NCBI GenBank assembly: GCA_003520545.1
Contig: DOUP01000120.1
Span: 1 to 13,140, forward strand
DNA: 13,140 bases
Reading direction: 5' to 3'
Origin: Maritimibacter sp.
GTDB lineage: Bacteria > Pseudomonadota > Alphaproteobacteria > Rhodobacterales > Rhodobacteraceae
Shown here: one piece after another, positions 1 through 6,625 of the stretch
Layout: every line of letters begins with the position of its first letter
How positions within the stretch are numbered: position 1 is the first letter of the stretch
Notes under the pieces: generated by a model
Databases searched by the model: none
What the model saw: only the letters and a program-made list of their open reading frames with translations
What the model was told of the DNA's origin: nothing
Translations under genes and position numbers: made by a program

Positions 1-4
1 ATTT

Positions 5-1177
5 TCAAACCAGAGAAGACAAGACCTGTCTGGCCGCAGCGCGCCCCGTCGCCAGGCAACCGGTGATGAGATACCCGCCCGTCGGTGCCTCCCAGTCCAG
101 CATTTCTCCCGCCGCGTAAACGCTTGGCAGCGCGCGGATGCGGTATCGGTCGAGGGCTCCGGCGGCGATGCCCCCCGCCGAAGAGATCGCTTCGTCCAAG
201 GGACGCAAGCCTGTGTGCGCAAGCGGCACCGCCTTGATGAGCGGCGCGAGGTCCTCGGGCAATGGGCGCCCGAACTCCATGAGGAGAGCCAAACGCACGG
301 GATCAAGCCTCAAGGTTTTGCGCAGGTGCGCGGTCACGGTCGCCTTCCCTCGCGGCTTGGCAAGACGGGCGCGCAGGGTGTCCATGTCCAGGTCGGGTGT
401 CAGGTCAACCGTCAAAGGGTGCCCCCGACGCACGAACCGGGACGCGGAATAGACCCCGGACCCTTCAAGCCCGCGCTCCGATATGACGAATTCACCGGGA
501 ATACGCGCCCCGCCCGCCATGAGACGCGCCGCTTTCACCGGCGCCCCGAAATGCCGGGCCATATGCTGGGACCAGTCGACGTTCAGCCCGGCGTTATCCG
601 GTGCGAAAGGCGCGATCTCGACGCCGCGTTCGGCCAGCCAGGGCACCCAGGCCGCGTCTGACCCCAATCGCGACCAGCTCGCCCCGCCAAGCGCCAGAAC
701 CACATGGTCCGCCTCGATCCCGCGCGCGCCATCCTGCGTCTCGAATAACAGGGCCCTCCCATCGAACCCGGTCCAGCGCCAGCGTGTCCGTATCTCGACC
801 CCATCAAGAGAGCCGAGCCAGCTTCGCAAAAGCGGCGAGGCTTTCATCGTCTTGGGAAACACGCGGCCGGATGACCCGGTGAACACGGGCTGACCCAGGC
901 TTTCGGCCCAGTTACGAACCTCGCTCGGCCCGAAGCTGCGCACCGCCTCGGCCACGGTGCCCGCAAGGCTCCCGTGAAACGCCGAGCAAAACGCCTCCAG
1001 CCCCTCGTCCTTGGTCAGGTTCAGCCCGCTTTTTCCGGCCATCAGGAACTTGCGCGCCACGGTCGGCTTGCTCTCGGCCAGAACGACGGACATCCCACCC
1101 CGCGCCAACTCGCTCGCCGCCATCAACCCGGCGGGGCCGCCTCCGATCACCAGTGCTTGCAGCTTTTCGACGCTCAT
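5..1177 (-). CDS. FAD-dependent flavoprotein, HI0933/PP_4765-like (NAD(P)/FAD-dependent oxidoreductase)
   Basis: The protein has 390 residues. The N-terminal dinucleotide-binding motif is VIGGGPAGL (residues 10-18), followed by an acidic residue ending the second strand (AES, 34-36) and a GKSGLNLT segment (48-55). ALGGASWSRLGSD (162-174) and a C-terminal AAGEMLDWEAPTGGYLITG segment (355-373) complete the FAD site. This order is typical of the HI0933-like/YhiN flavoproteins, and the C-terminal AGE..D..APTGGY pattern points to the TIGR03862 (PP_4765) branch. Substrate and reaction are not known for this family; a cytosolic redox role is inferred. I chose the ATG at 1177 because residues encoded further upstream are arginine-rich, not family-like, and overlap the divergent HNH gene. 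No clear Shine-Dalgarno precedes it. The gene is complete, with a TGA stop at 5-7. Confidence 0.85.
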   Translation of the reverse strand: MSVEKLQALVIGGGPAGLMAASELARGGMSVVLAESKPTVARKFLMAGKSGLNLTKDEGLEAFCSAFHGSLAGTVAEAVRSFGPSEVRNWAESLGQPVFTGSSGRVFPKTMKASPLLRSWLGSLDGVEIRTRWRWTGFDGRALLFETQDGARGIEADHVVLALGGASWSRLGSDAAWVPWLAERGVEIAPFAPDNAGLNVDWSQHMARHFGAPVKAARLMAGGARIPGEFVISERGLEGSGVYSASRFVRRGHPLTVDLTPDLDMDTLRARLAKPRGKATVTAHLRKTLRLDPVRLALLMEFGRPLPEDLAPLIKAVPLAHTGLRPLDEAISSAGGIAAGALDRYRIRALPSVYAAGEMLDWEAPTGGYLITGCLATGRAAARQVLSSLV

Positions 1178-1191
1178 CCCATGTCTAATGC

Positions 1192-1506
1192 ATGGAGAAT
1201 GCGTCCGAGACAACCGATCCGACCTGCCCGATCTGCGGCCGTCCGATCCCCAAGGACGCACCGCAGTCGCACCACCACCTGGTCCCCAGGCTCAAAGGCG
1301 GCACCCACGGCGAAACCATTCTCCTCCACCACATTTGCCACAAGGAAATCCACGCGACCTTGTCGGAGGCCGAATTGGCACGGGTCTACAACACCCCCGA
1401 CGCGCTCCTCACGCACCCCCGTATCGCCAGGTTCGCACGCTGGGTCGCCAAACGCCCACCCGACTTCCTGTCCCGGTCCGAAGGCAAACGACGACCCCGG
1501 CGCTAA
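1192..1506 (+). CDS. small HNH-motif protein (HNH endonuclease family)
   Basis: The protein has 104 residues. It carries a zinc-type CPIC knuckle (C12, C15), a histidine run HHHLVPR (27-33) followed by KGG, and LLHHICHKEIH (44-54), which together give the beta-beta-alpha metal layout of HNH nucleases (H28/H29, then C49/H50 and H54). The tail is very basic (KRRPRR), fitting nucleic-acid contact. An in-frame TAA at 1186-1188 fixes the ATG at 1192 as the earliest start. No Shine-Dalgarno is visible, so a leaderless or very short-leader mRNA is possible. Stand-alone HNH proteins occur in phages and as conserved chromosomal genes; nothing phage-like lies nearby, and I recall similar proteins from many Rhodobacteraceae. 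Nuclease activity is inferred from family only. Confidence 0.8.
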   Translation: MENASETTDPTCPICGRPIPKDAPQSHHHLVPRLKGGTHGETILLHHICHKEIHATLSEAELARVYNTPDALLTHPRIARFARWVAKRPPDFLSRSEGKRRPRR

Positions 1507-1538
1507 TATCCTTTCCGGTCTCGAAATATCTCGGGGGA

Positions 1539-1610
1539 ACGTTGCATTTGCCTGCAAATGCGACGTCGGGGGCAGCGCCCCCGGCCACCTCGACGCAAGC
1601 CCTGCTTGCG
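1539..1610. repeat. cluster of three adjacent hairpins in a convergent gap
   Basis: Between the HNH stop and the crotonase stop lie three inverted repeats in a row. Hairpin 1 (1539-1566) pairs 13 bases on each side around CT, with a single U.G at 1543:1562 on the + strand. Its perfect core is GCATTTGC/GCAAATGC. Hairpin 2 (1567-1583) is CGGGGGC, loop AGC, GCCCCCG. Hairpin 3 (1594-1610) is CGCAAGC, loop CCT, GCTTGCG. No T-run follows on either strand, so this is not a standard intrinsic terminator, although it may end transcription or protect 3' ends of the converging genes. From memory, GGGGGCAGCGCCCCC-type palindromes recur between genes in Rhodobacteraceae, so a dispersed intergenic repeat is likely. 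Confidence 0.75.
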
Positions 1611-1620
1611 GCGAAACCCC

Positions 1621-2226
1621 TCAGATCAAACCCTTGATCCCGGCCACATGGTCTGGCGTCGCGCCCAAGGCGTCCGCCGCCAGGTCCCGCGCCGCCTCGA
1701 CCACGTCATCATCCACGATCCGGTCGATCAATCCCCAGGCCAGAGCCTCCGGCGCTTCGATCTTCTGTCCGGCCATCAGGATCATCTTGGCCCGCGACGG
1801 GCCGACCAGTACGGCAAGGCGTTTCGGGTCGGAGGGTTGTGGCAGGAACCCCAGCTTCATGACCGGGTAGAAGAACTTCGCCCCCGGCGCGGCGATCCGT
1901 AGGTCACAGGCCAAAGCCATCCCCATCGCACCGCCCGCCAGCGTGCCGTTCAGCGCCGCGATGGTCAGGATCGGCGCGCCATGGATCGCGCCCGACAGGC
2001 GTTCCCAGACGCCATCGGTCGCCAGGCCTGCTCGTGCTTCGTCCAGATCGGCGCCGGCCGAAAACACCTTGCCCTCGCCGGTCAGCACCAGCGCCCGCGC
2101 CCGCCCCGCGGCCTCGGAGGCGAAATCAGCCAGGTCGTTCAACATCTTGCCGGTGAGCGAATTGGCCTTCTCGGGCCGCGCGATCGTGGCGATCCACAGG
2201 TCCCCGTCCTTGTCGAACCGGATCAT
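1621..2226 (-). CDS. crotonase-superfamily protein (enoyl-CoA hydratase/isomerase-like), catalytic Glu residues absent
   Basis: The protein has 201 residues, shorter than the usual 255-265 because the C-terminal helices are reduced. The crotonase core is clear: ARPEKANSL near the N-terminus, the oxyanion-hole segment FSAGADL (55-61), and LAGGAMGMALACDLRIA (96-112). The hydratase glutamates that correspond to E144 and E164 of the rat enzyme are replaced by G102 and V122 (FYPVMKLG instead of the usual xxPExxxG). It may therefore be an isomerase, a thioesterase or decarboxylase-like member, or bind CoA esters without hydration. The start ATG overlaps the stop of the upstream SDR gene by 4 bp (ATGA), so the two are probably translated together. 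The substrate is unknown. Confidence 0.8.
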   Translation of the reverse strand: MIRFDKDGDLWIATIARPEKANSLTGKMLNDLADFASEAAGRARALVLTGEGKVFSAGADLDEARAGLATDGVWERLSGAIHGAPILTIAALNGTLAGGAMGMALACDLRIAAPGAKFFYPVMKLGFLPQPSDPKRLAVLVGPSRAKMILMAGQKIEAPEALAWGLIDRIVDDDVVEAARDLAADALGATPDHVAGIKGLI

Positions 2227-2975
2227 GCGATCAGCCCCACGGCGCGGCGCACATCCTCATCCCGCAAGGACACCTCTTGCCCAAGCCAGGCATCGCCGTC
2301 TGGACCGCAGAGCCACAAGAGGCACTTGGCGGGCCACTCCGGCGGGATGTGATCGGACCAATCCAGCTGCGCCACCGGGTTCACGCCGGAGGATTTGATC
2401 TCGCGCTGCATTTCGGTGGCCACGGTGCCGGGCGACAGGCCAATCGCGCGGATGCCATGCCCGGCCTCTTCCTTGTGCAGCGCCTTGGTCAGCATGTGGA
2501 CCCCGGCCTTGGAGGTGCAATAATGGCTCCACCCCTCCAGCGCCCCGTGCGCCGCGCCGGACGAGATGGTCAGCACGCTCCCGCCCCCGCGTTTGAGCAT
2601 CGCGGGCAGCACCGCGCGCATTCCGTAATAAACGCCCTTCAGGTTGATATCGATCACCTTGCTCCAATCGTCTGGCTCGCTGTCAGCCAGCCGCGAGATC
2701 GGTTCGATCACACCGGCGTTGTTGATCAATACATCGACCGATCCGAACCGGCTCAGGGTTTCGTCCACCGCAGCCTGCGTGCTTTCGAACGAGGCCACGT
2801 CACACTCGAAGGCCAACGCATTGTCGCCAATCTCGCCCGCGATCTCGGAGATCGCATCGCTCGACCGGGCGAGCAGGGCGACATTCGCCCCGGCAGCCGC
2901 GAACTCCCGCGCCGCGGCGGCGCCAATGCCCCGGCTCGCGCCCGTGATCACCACGGTCTTGCCCGTCATATCCAT
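2223..2975 (-). CDS. short-chain dehydrogenase/reductase (SDR), classical type
   Basis: The protein has 250 residues, the usual length for a classical SDR. It shows the NAD(P)-binding TGASRGIG (11-18), DV at 59-60, NNAG (85-88), and the catalytic tetrad N111, S139, Y152 and K156 (YCTSK). SPGTVATEM (181-189) is the usual segment after the active site. R37 follows the second strand (LLARS), which weakly favours NADP(H). The start is set at 2975 by a strong AGGAGG six bases upstream; an ATG six bases further in and a longer upstream reading frame are less likely. It is the first gene of a two-gene unit with the crotonase-like protein, suggesting a shared acyl-CoA or carbonyl substrate, but the substrate cannot be read from the sequence. 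It is divergent from pmbA across 117 bp in which I see no clear operator or promoter. Confidence 0.88.
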   Translation of the reverse strand: MDMTGKTVVITGASRGIGAAAAREFAAAGANVALLARSSDAISEIAGEIGDNALAFECDVASFESTQAAVDETLSRFGSVDVLINNAGVIEPISRLADSEPDDWSKVIDINLKGVYYGMRAVLPAMLKRGGGSVLTISSGAAHGALEGWSHYCTSKAGVHMLTKALHKEEAGHGIRAIGLSPGTVATEMQREIKSSGVNPVAQLDWSDHIPPEWPAKCLLWLCGPDGDAWLGQEVSLRDEDVRRAVGLIA

Positions 2976-3092
2976 GGGTATCCTCCTGTCTGTTGTCCCA
3001 TGGCTAACGCAATCGCGCAGCCGCCGCCAGCGCGTCACCCTTGCGGGAGGACGCCTCGGCGTTTACCTCATAGCCAACCGAAAAGGATGATC

Positions 3093-4439
3093 ATGCAGGC
3101 CCCACTCGATACCCTCACCGCAAAACTTCTCGCCGCCGCCAAGCGGGCGGGCGCAGAGACCGCAGATGCCATGGCCGTAAAGGGCACCTCGCTCTCTATC
3201 GACGTGCTCAAGGGCAAGCTGGAACATGCCGAACGCTCCGAAGGGGTGGATATCGGGCTTCGCGTGATGATCGGGCAGAAACAGGCGAACGTTTCGGCGT
3301 CCGACACCAAGGACACGACCATCGAGGAAATGGCCGAACGCGCCGTCGCCATGGCGCGTGAAGCGCCCGAAGACCCTCACATCGGTCTCGCGGATCCGGA
3401 GCAATTCGCCCGGAACTGGGACATAGACGCGCTGGAGCTGGCCGACCCGTCAGCTGAGCCCGCGCCGGATGCACTCGAACAGGATGCGAAGATCGCCGAG
3501 GAGGCCGCGCTGGCCGTGTCCGGTGTCAGCCAGGTGCAATCCACCTCCGCTGACTACGGGCGCACGGATATCCACCTCGCCACGTCGAACGGCTTCTCCG
3601 GCGGCTACGGGCGCACCACCCGCGCCATTTCGCTCGCCGCCATTTCCGGCGAAGGCGCCCTGATGGAGCGGGAGCACAACGGCGAAAGCCGGATCTACCA
3701 GACCGACCTGCCCTCTGCCGAAGAGATCGGGCGCATCGCGGGCGAACGAGCCGCGCTGCGCCAGGGCGCGAAACAGCCGCCCACCGGCACCTACCCGGTG
3801 CTGTTCGACGAGCGTGTCTCGGCCTCGATCATCGGGCATCTCCTGATGGCGGTAAACGGATCGTCCATCGTGCGCGGCTCGTCCTTCCTTCGGGACAAGC
3901 TCGGGCAACAGATCCTGCCCGATCATCTCTCGGTGATCGAAGACCCGCATCGGGTCCGGGCCAACGGGTCACGCCCGTTCGATGGCGAAGGGCTTCCCAC
4001 GAAACGCCGCGCGATCATCGAGGATGGGCGCCTCACCGGCTGGACGCTCGACCTCGCCACCGCGCGCAAGCTGGGGATGGAAAGCACCGCAAGCGCCGGT
4101 CGCGGCACGGGCGCGCCGCCATCGCCGGGAGTTTCGAACATCACGCTCACGCCGGGCGAGGCAACACGCGCCGACCTGATCGCCGAGATGGGCACCGGGC
4201 TTCTGATCACCGGCCTCATCGGTTCCACCGTGAACCCAAACACCGGCGACTATTCCCGTGGTGCATCCGGCTTCTGGGTTGAGAACGGCGAGATTACCTA
4301 TGCCGTGAACGAATGCACCGTTGCCTCGAACCTCATCGACATGCTGGGCCGGATCATCCCCGCCAACGACGCTGAAGACCACAAGTCCCGCCGGGTTCCC
4401 TCGCTCCTGATCGAAGGAATGACCCTTGCCGGGAGCTGA
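3093..4439 (+). CDS. pmbA: TldD/PmbA family protein, TldE (PmbA) type
   Basis: The protein has 448 residues, the normal length for PmbA/TldE. TldD and TldE form a heteromeric zinc protease in the cytoplasm, known for maturing microcin B17 and degrading the CcdA antitoxin in E. coli; TldD carries the HExxxH metal site. Here the equivalent central segment (SIIGHLLMAVNGSSIVRG, 245-262) has no HExxxH, so this is the TldE-like partner rather than the catalytic subunit. The C-terminal GLIGSTVNPNTGDYSRGASGF (374-394) is a family hallmark. I chose the ATG at 3093 because AAGGA at 3083-3087 sits five bases upstream; the ATG at 3087 is too close to it. A tldD is not in the window, which is common because the two are often unlinked. 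The end overlaps cysQ by 14 bp. Confidence 0.9.
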   Translation: MQAPLDTLTAKLLAAAKRAGAETADAMAVKGTSLSIDVLKGKLEHAERSEGVDIGLRVMIGQKQANVSASDTKDTTIEEMAERAVAMAREAPEDPHIGLADPEQFARNWDIDALELADPSAEPAPDALEQDAKIAEEAALAVSGVSQVQSTSADYGRTDIHLATSNGFSGGYGRTTRAISLAAISGEGALMEREHNGESRIYQTDLPSAEEIGRIAGERAALRQGAKQPPTGTYPVLFDERVSASIIGHLLMAVNGSSIVRGSSFLRDKLGQQILPDHLSVIEDPHRVRANGSRPFDGEGLPTKRRAIIEDGRLTGWTLDLATARKLGMESTASAGRGTGAPPSPGVSNITLTPGEATRADLIAEMGTGLLITGLIGSTVNPNTGDYSRGASGFWVENGEITYAVNECTVASNLIDMLGRIIPANDAEDHKSRRVPSLLIEGMTLAGS

Positions 4440-5202
4440 CACCGACCTGCTGGCCGAGGCCGCCCGCGCGGCAGGCAAGATCGCCACACGGTATTTCAAG
4501 CGCGACCCGCAAGTCTGGGACAAACCGGGCAGCCAGGGACCCGTGACCGAAGCTGACCTTGCCGTCGATACAATGTTACGCGAAACCCTGATGGCTGCGC
4601 GCCCGGATTACGGCTGGTTGTCCGAGGAAACCCCGGACGATCAGGCCCGCCTGTCCTCTGAGCGCGTGTTCATCGTCGATCCCATCGACGGCACGCGCGC
4701 TTTTATCGAAGGCAACCCGACGTGGTCCCATTCGCTCGCCGTGGCCGAAGACGGCAAGGTGACCGCCGCCGCCGTTTTCCTGCCAATGCACGACAAGCTT
4801 TACCTCGCCACGCGCGGCTCGGGTGCGACGCTAAACAACCTTTCGATGACGGTGTCCGGGCGCGACACGCTGGACGACGCCGAGATCCTCGCCGCCCGCC
4901 CCGCGATGGATCCCCAGCACTGGAAGAATGCCGAGGTTCCCCGCGTGAAACGCCAGTTCCGCTCTTCGCTGGCCTACCGCATGGCGCTCACCGCAGAGGG
5001 GCGCAAGGACGCCATGCTCACGCTCCGCGCCACGTGGGAGTGGGACGTCGCCGCGGGCACGCTTCTCATCGAAGAGGCAGGCGGCATCGTCACCGACCGC
5101 CGGGGCGGCGCCCTGCGCTTCAACAACCCGACCGCGCAGGTCGACGGCGTCGTCGCAGGCGGGCGCGCCGTGCAGGAATGCCTCACCCAAAAGCTCTCCT
5201 GA
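4426..5202 (+). CDS. cysQ: inositol-monophosphatase family phosphatase, probable 3'(2'),5'-bisphosphate nucleotidase CysQ
   Basis: The protein has 258 residues. It carries the complete metal-dependent phosphatase signature: TEADLAVD (41-48), WLSEE with metal ligand E67, DPIDGT (85-90, ligands D85 and D88) and WEWDVAAGTLL (204-214, ligand D207). CysQ removes the 3'-phosphate from PAP/PAPS, protecting sulfate assimilation and RNA turnover; a SuhB-type inositol phosphatase or histidinol phosphatase (HisN) is the alternative. The CysQ call leans on the DKPGSQGPVTEADL N-terminus and on pairing with pmbA, which I recall from other alphaproteobacteria. The start is a TTG: AAGGA at 4414-4418 is seven bases upstream, and the next ATG (4573) would remove conserved residues. 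The 14-bp overlap with pmbA indicates one transcript and coupled translation. Confidence 0.82.
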   Translation: MPGADTDLLAEAARAAGKIATRYFKRDPQVWDKPGSQGPVTEADLAVDTMLRETLMAARPDYGWLSEETPDDQARLSSERVFIVDPIDGTRAFIEGNPTWSHSLAVAEDGKVTAAAVFLPMHDKLYLATRGSGATLNNLSMTVSGRDTLDDAEILAARPAMDPQHWKNAEVPRVKRQFRSSLAYRMALTAEGRKDAMLTLRATWEWDVAAGTLLIEEAGGIVTDRRGGALRFNNPTAQVDGVVAGGRAVQECLTQKLS

Positions 5203-5320
5203 GCGTTATTTCCCTGGGCATTCCGTTAGCGCCGATCAGTGTCGCAAACATGCACAAAATAAGGGCTTTTCGCCAGACAATGCCACGGCTAACATGGGCG
5301 AAACTGCGAGAGGACTCCCC

Positions 5321-6373
5321 ATGGCCGACGCCCCCAAACGCCCCCTCACCCTTCGTGATGTCTCGGAAGCCTCCGGGGTCTCCGAAATGACCGTGAGCCG
5401 CGTCTTGCGAAATCGCGGCGACGTGTCCGAGACGACGCGGGCGAAAGTTCTGGAAGCGGCCAAGTCGCTCGGCTACGTGCCGAACAAAATCGCGGGCGCG
5501 CTTGCGTCCCAGCGTGTGAACCTGGTCGCGGTCATCATCCCCTCGCTCTCCAACATGGTCTTTCCCGAGGTCATGACGGCGATCTCGGACGTTCTCGACG
5601 ATACGCCGCTGCAACCGGTTGTCGGCGTGACAAACTACAAGACCGAGCGCGAAGAGAAGGTGCTCTACGAGATGCTGTCATGGCGTCCCTCCGGCGTGAT
5701 TATCGCGGGCATCGAACACTCGGACGCCTCCAAGGCCATGCTCCGGGGCGCAGGAATCCCGATCGTTGAAATCATGGACACGGACGGCACCCCGATCGAC
5801 TCGGCCGTCGGTATTTCGCACCGCCGCGCAGGCCGCATGATGGCCGAGGCGATCATCCGAAAGGGCTACCGAAAAATCGGCTTTCTTGGCACGAAAATGC
5901 CCCTCGACCACCGCGCCCGCAAACGGTTCGAAGGATTCACCGAAGCGCTCGCAAAGGCGGGCCTCGAGATCTCCGACCAGGAATTTTACGATGGCGGCTC
6001 CGCGCTCGCCAAGGGGCGCGAGATGACCGAAGCGATGCTCAAACGCTCCCCCGACCTCGACTTTCTCTATTACTCGAACGACATGATCGGCGCGGGTGGT
6101 CTGCTCTATTGCCTGGAAAACGGGATCGACGTCCCGAACGAGGTGGGGCTCGCCGGCTTCAACGGCGTGGAGCTCCTCAAGGGTCTCCCCAAACAGCTCG
6201 CCACGATGGACAGTTGCCGCGAAGAGATCGGCCGCAAAGCCGCCGAGATCATCGCCGCCCGCGTCGAAGCCGGGGACGAGGCAACCGGTGGCGAGAAAAT
6301 CGAGCTGACCCCCACCATCGAGCGCGGCGATACCATGCGCAAACGCTCCACCGACGCCGCCTATCCAGAATGA
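5321..6373 (+). CDS. LacI-family transcriptional regulator, GntR (gluconate repressor)-like
   Basis: The protein has 350 residues. An N-terminal LacI helix-turn-helix runs from about 9 to 30 (LRDVSEASGVSEMTVSRVLR), followed by the hinge helix (GALASQR, 59-65) and a periplasmic-binding-protein-like ligand domain (about 67-335). SLSNMVFPEV (75-84), MLSWRPSGVI (118-127) and GIPIVEIMD (145-153) resemble E. coli GntR, so the effector may be a sugar acid, but no sugar-acid genes lie in the window and the target is unknown. The start at 5321 is supported by GAGAGGA six bases upstream; the ATG at 5294 in the same frame has no ribosome site. The 118-bp gap after cysQ could hold its own promoter. LacI repressors usually bind near their own gene; possible half-sites are listed among the findings. 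Confidence 0.87.
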   Translation: MADAPKRPLTLRDVSEASGVSEMTVSRVLRNRGDVSETTRAKVLEAAKSLGYVPNKIAGALASQRVNLVAVIIPSLSNMVFPEVMTAISDVLDDTPLQPVVGVTNYKTEREEKVLYEMLSWRPSGVIIAGIEHSDASKAMLRGAGIPIVEIMDTDGTPIDSAVGISHRRAGRMMAEAIIRKGYRKIGFLGTKMPLDHRARKRFEGFTEALAKAGLEISDQEFYDGGSALAKGREMTEAMLKRSPDLDFLYYSNDMIGAGGLLYCLENGIDVPNEVGLAGFNGVELLKGLPKQLATMDSCREEIGRKAAEIIAARVEAGDEATGGEKIELTPTIERGDTMRKRSTDAAYPE

Positions 6374-6413
6374 GTTGACGCAAGGCCGCCGCCAAGGCAT
6401 CAAGCCTCCGCGC

Positions 6414-6490
6414 GGTCCCGTGGCTCAACTGGATAGAGCAGCCCCCTCCTAAGGGGCAGGTTGCAGGTTCGAATCCTGCCGGGATCGCCA
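6414..6490 (+). tRNA. tRNA-Arg (anticodon CCU), CCA encoded
   Basis: The 77-base gene folds as a full cloverleaf. The acceptor is GGTCCCG/CGGGATC with one G.U at the second pair, discriminator G, then encoded CCA at 6488-6490. The D stem is GCTC/GAGC. The anticodon stem is GCCCC/GGGGC with loop CTCCTAA, giving anticodon CCT, which reads AGG. The variable loop is AGGTT, and the T stem GCAGG/CCTGC encloses TTCGAAT. It lies 40 bp after the LacI gene on the same strand and could be read through from it. tRNA-Arg(CCU) genes often serve as integration sites, but no integrase or duplicated tRNA 3' end is visible here. Confidence 0.97.
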
Positions 6491-6545
6491 ATCTCTTCCG
6501 TATTTTCGGCGAACAACCGCCCGGCGCGAAAAAATCGCAGTGAGA

Positions 6546-6584
6546 CATATCGTTTTCATATGGAAATCATATGGTTTTCATATG
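6546..6584. repeat. AT-rich array of CATAT(G/C) units with exact 11-bp period
   Basis: CATATC starts at 6546, and CATATG starts at 6557, 6568 and 6579, each exactly 11 bp after the last. The spacers alternate GTTTT, GAAAT and GTTTT. Positions 6557-6584 also form a near-palindrome centred on 6570/6571. On the + strand all arms can pair as RNA, with the two non-Watson-Crick positions (6563:6578 and 6567:6574) both being G.U. The tract stands out as AT-rich in a GC-rich region. It lies between the tRNA-Arg 3' end and the 3' end of the membrane regulator gene, so it is not an obvious promoter. Possible roles are a multimeric protein-binding site, curved DNA or a structured RNA end; none can be decided here. 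Confidence 0.8.
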
Positions 6585-6625
6585 CTCGGTGATCCGGTTT
6601 TTCGGCGCTGTCGGTCCCCCTCGGA

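Noticed and set aside
974..1870. A 298-codon + strand frame over the flavoprotein start, the HNH gene and the crotonase
   Set aside because: It conflicts with three genes with clear motifs, and its composition (Arg/Pro/Ala/Ser-rich, no motif) is that of a shadow frame.
2277..4439. A 720-codon + strand open frame spanning the SDR region and pmbA
   Set aside because: The part before 3093 is antisense to a well-supported SDR and shows no family motifs. The real gene is pmbA starting at 3093 with a proper ribosome site; the extension is an open frame typical of GC-rich DNA.
6414..6490. tRNA-Arg as an integration site for a mobile element
   Set aside because: No integrase gene and no second copy of the tRNA 3' end are found within the window; downstream genes look chromosomal.
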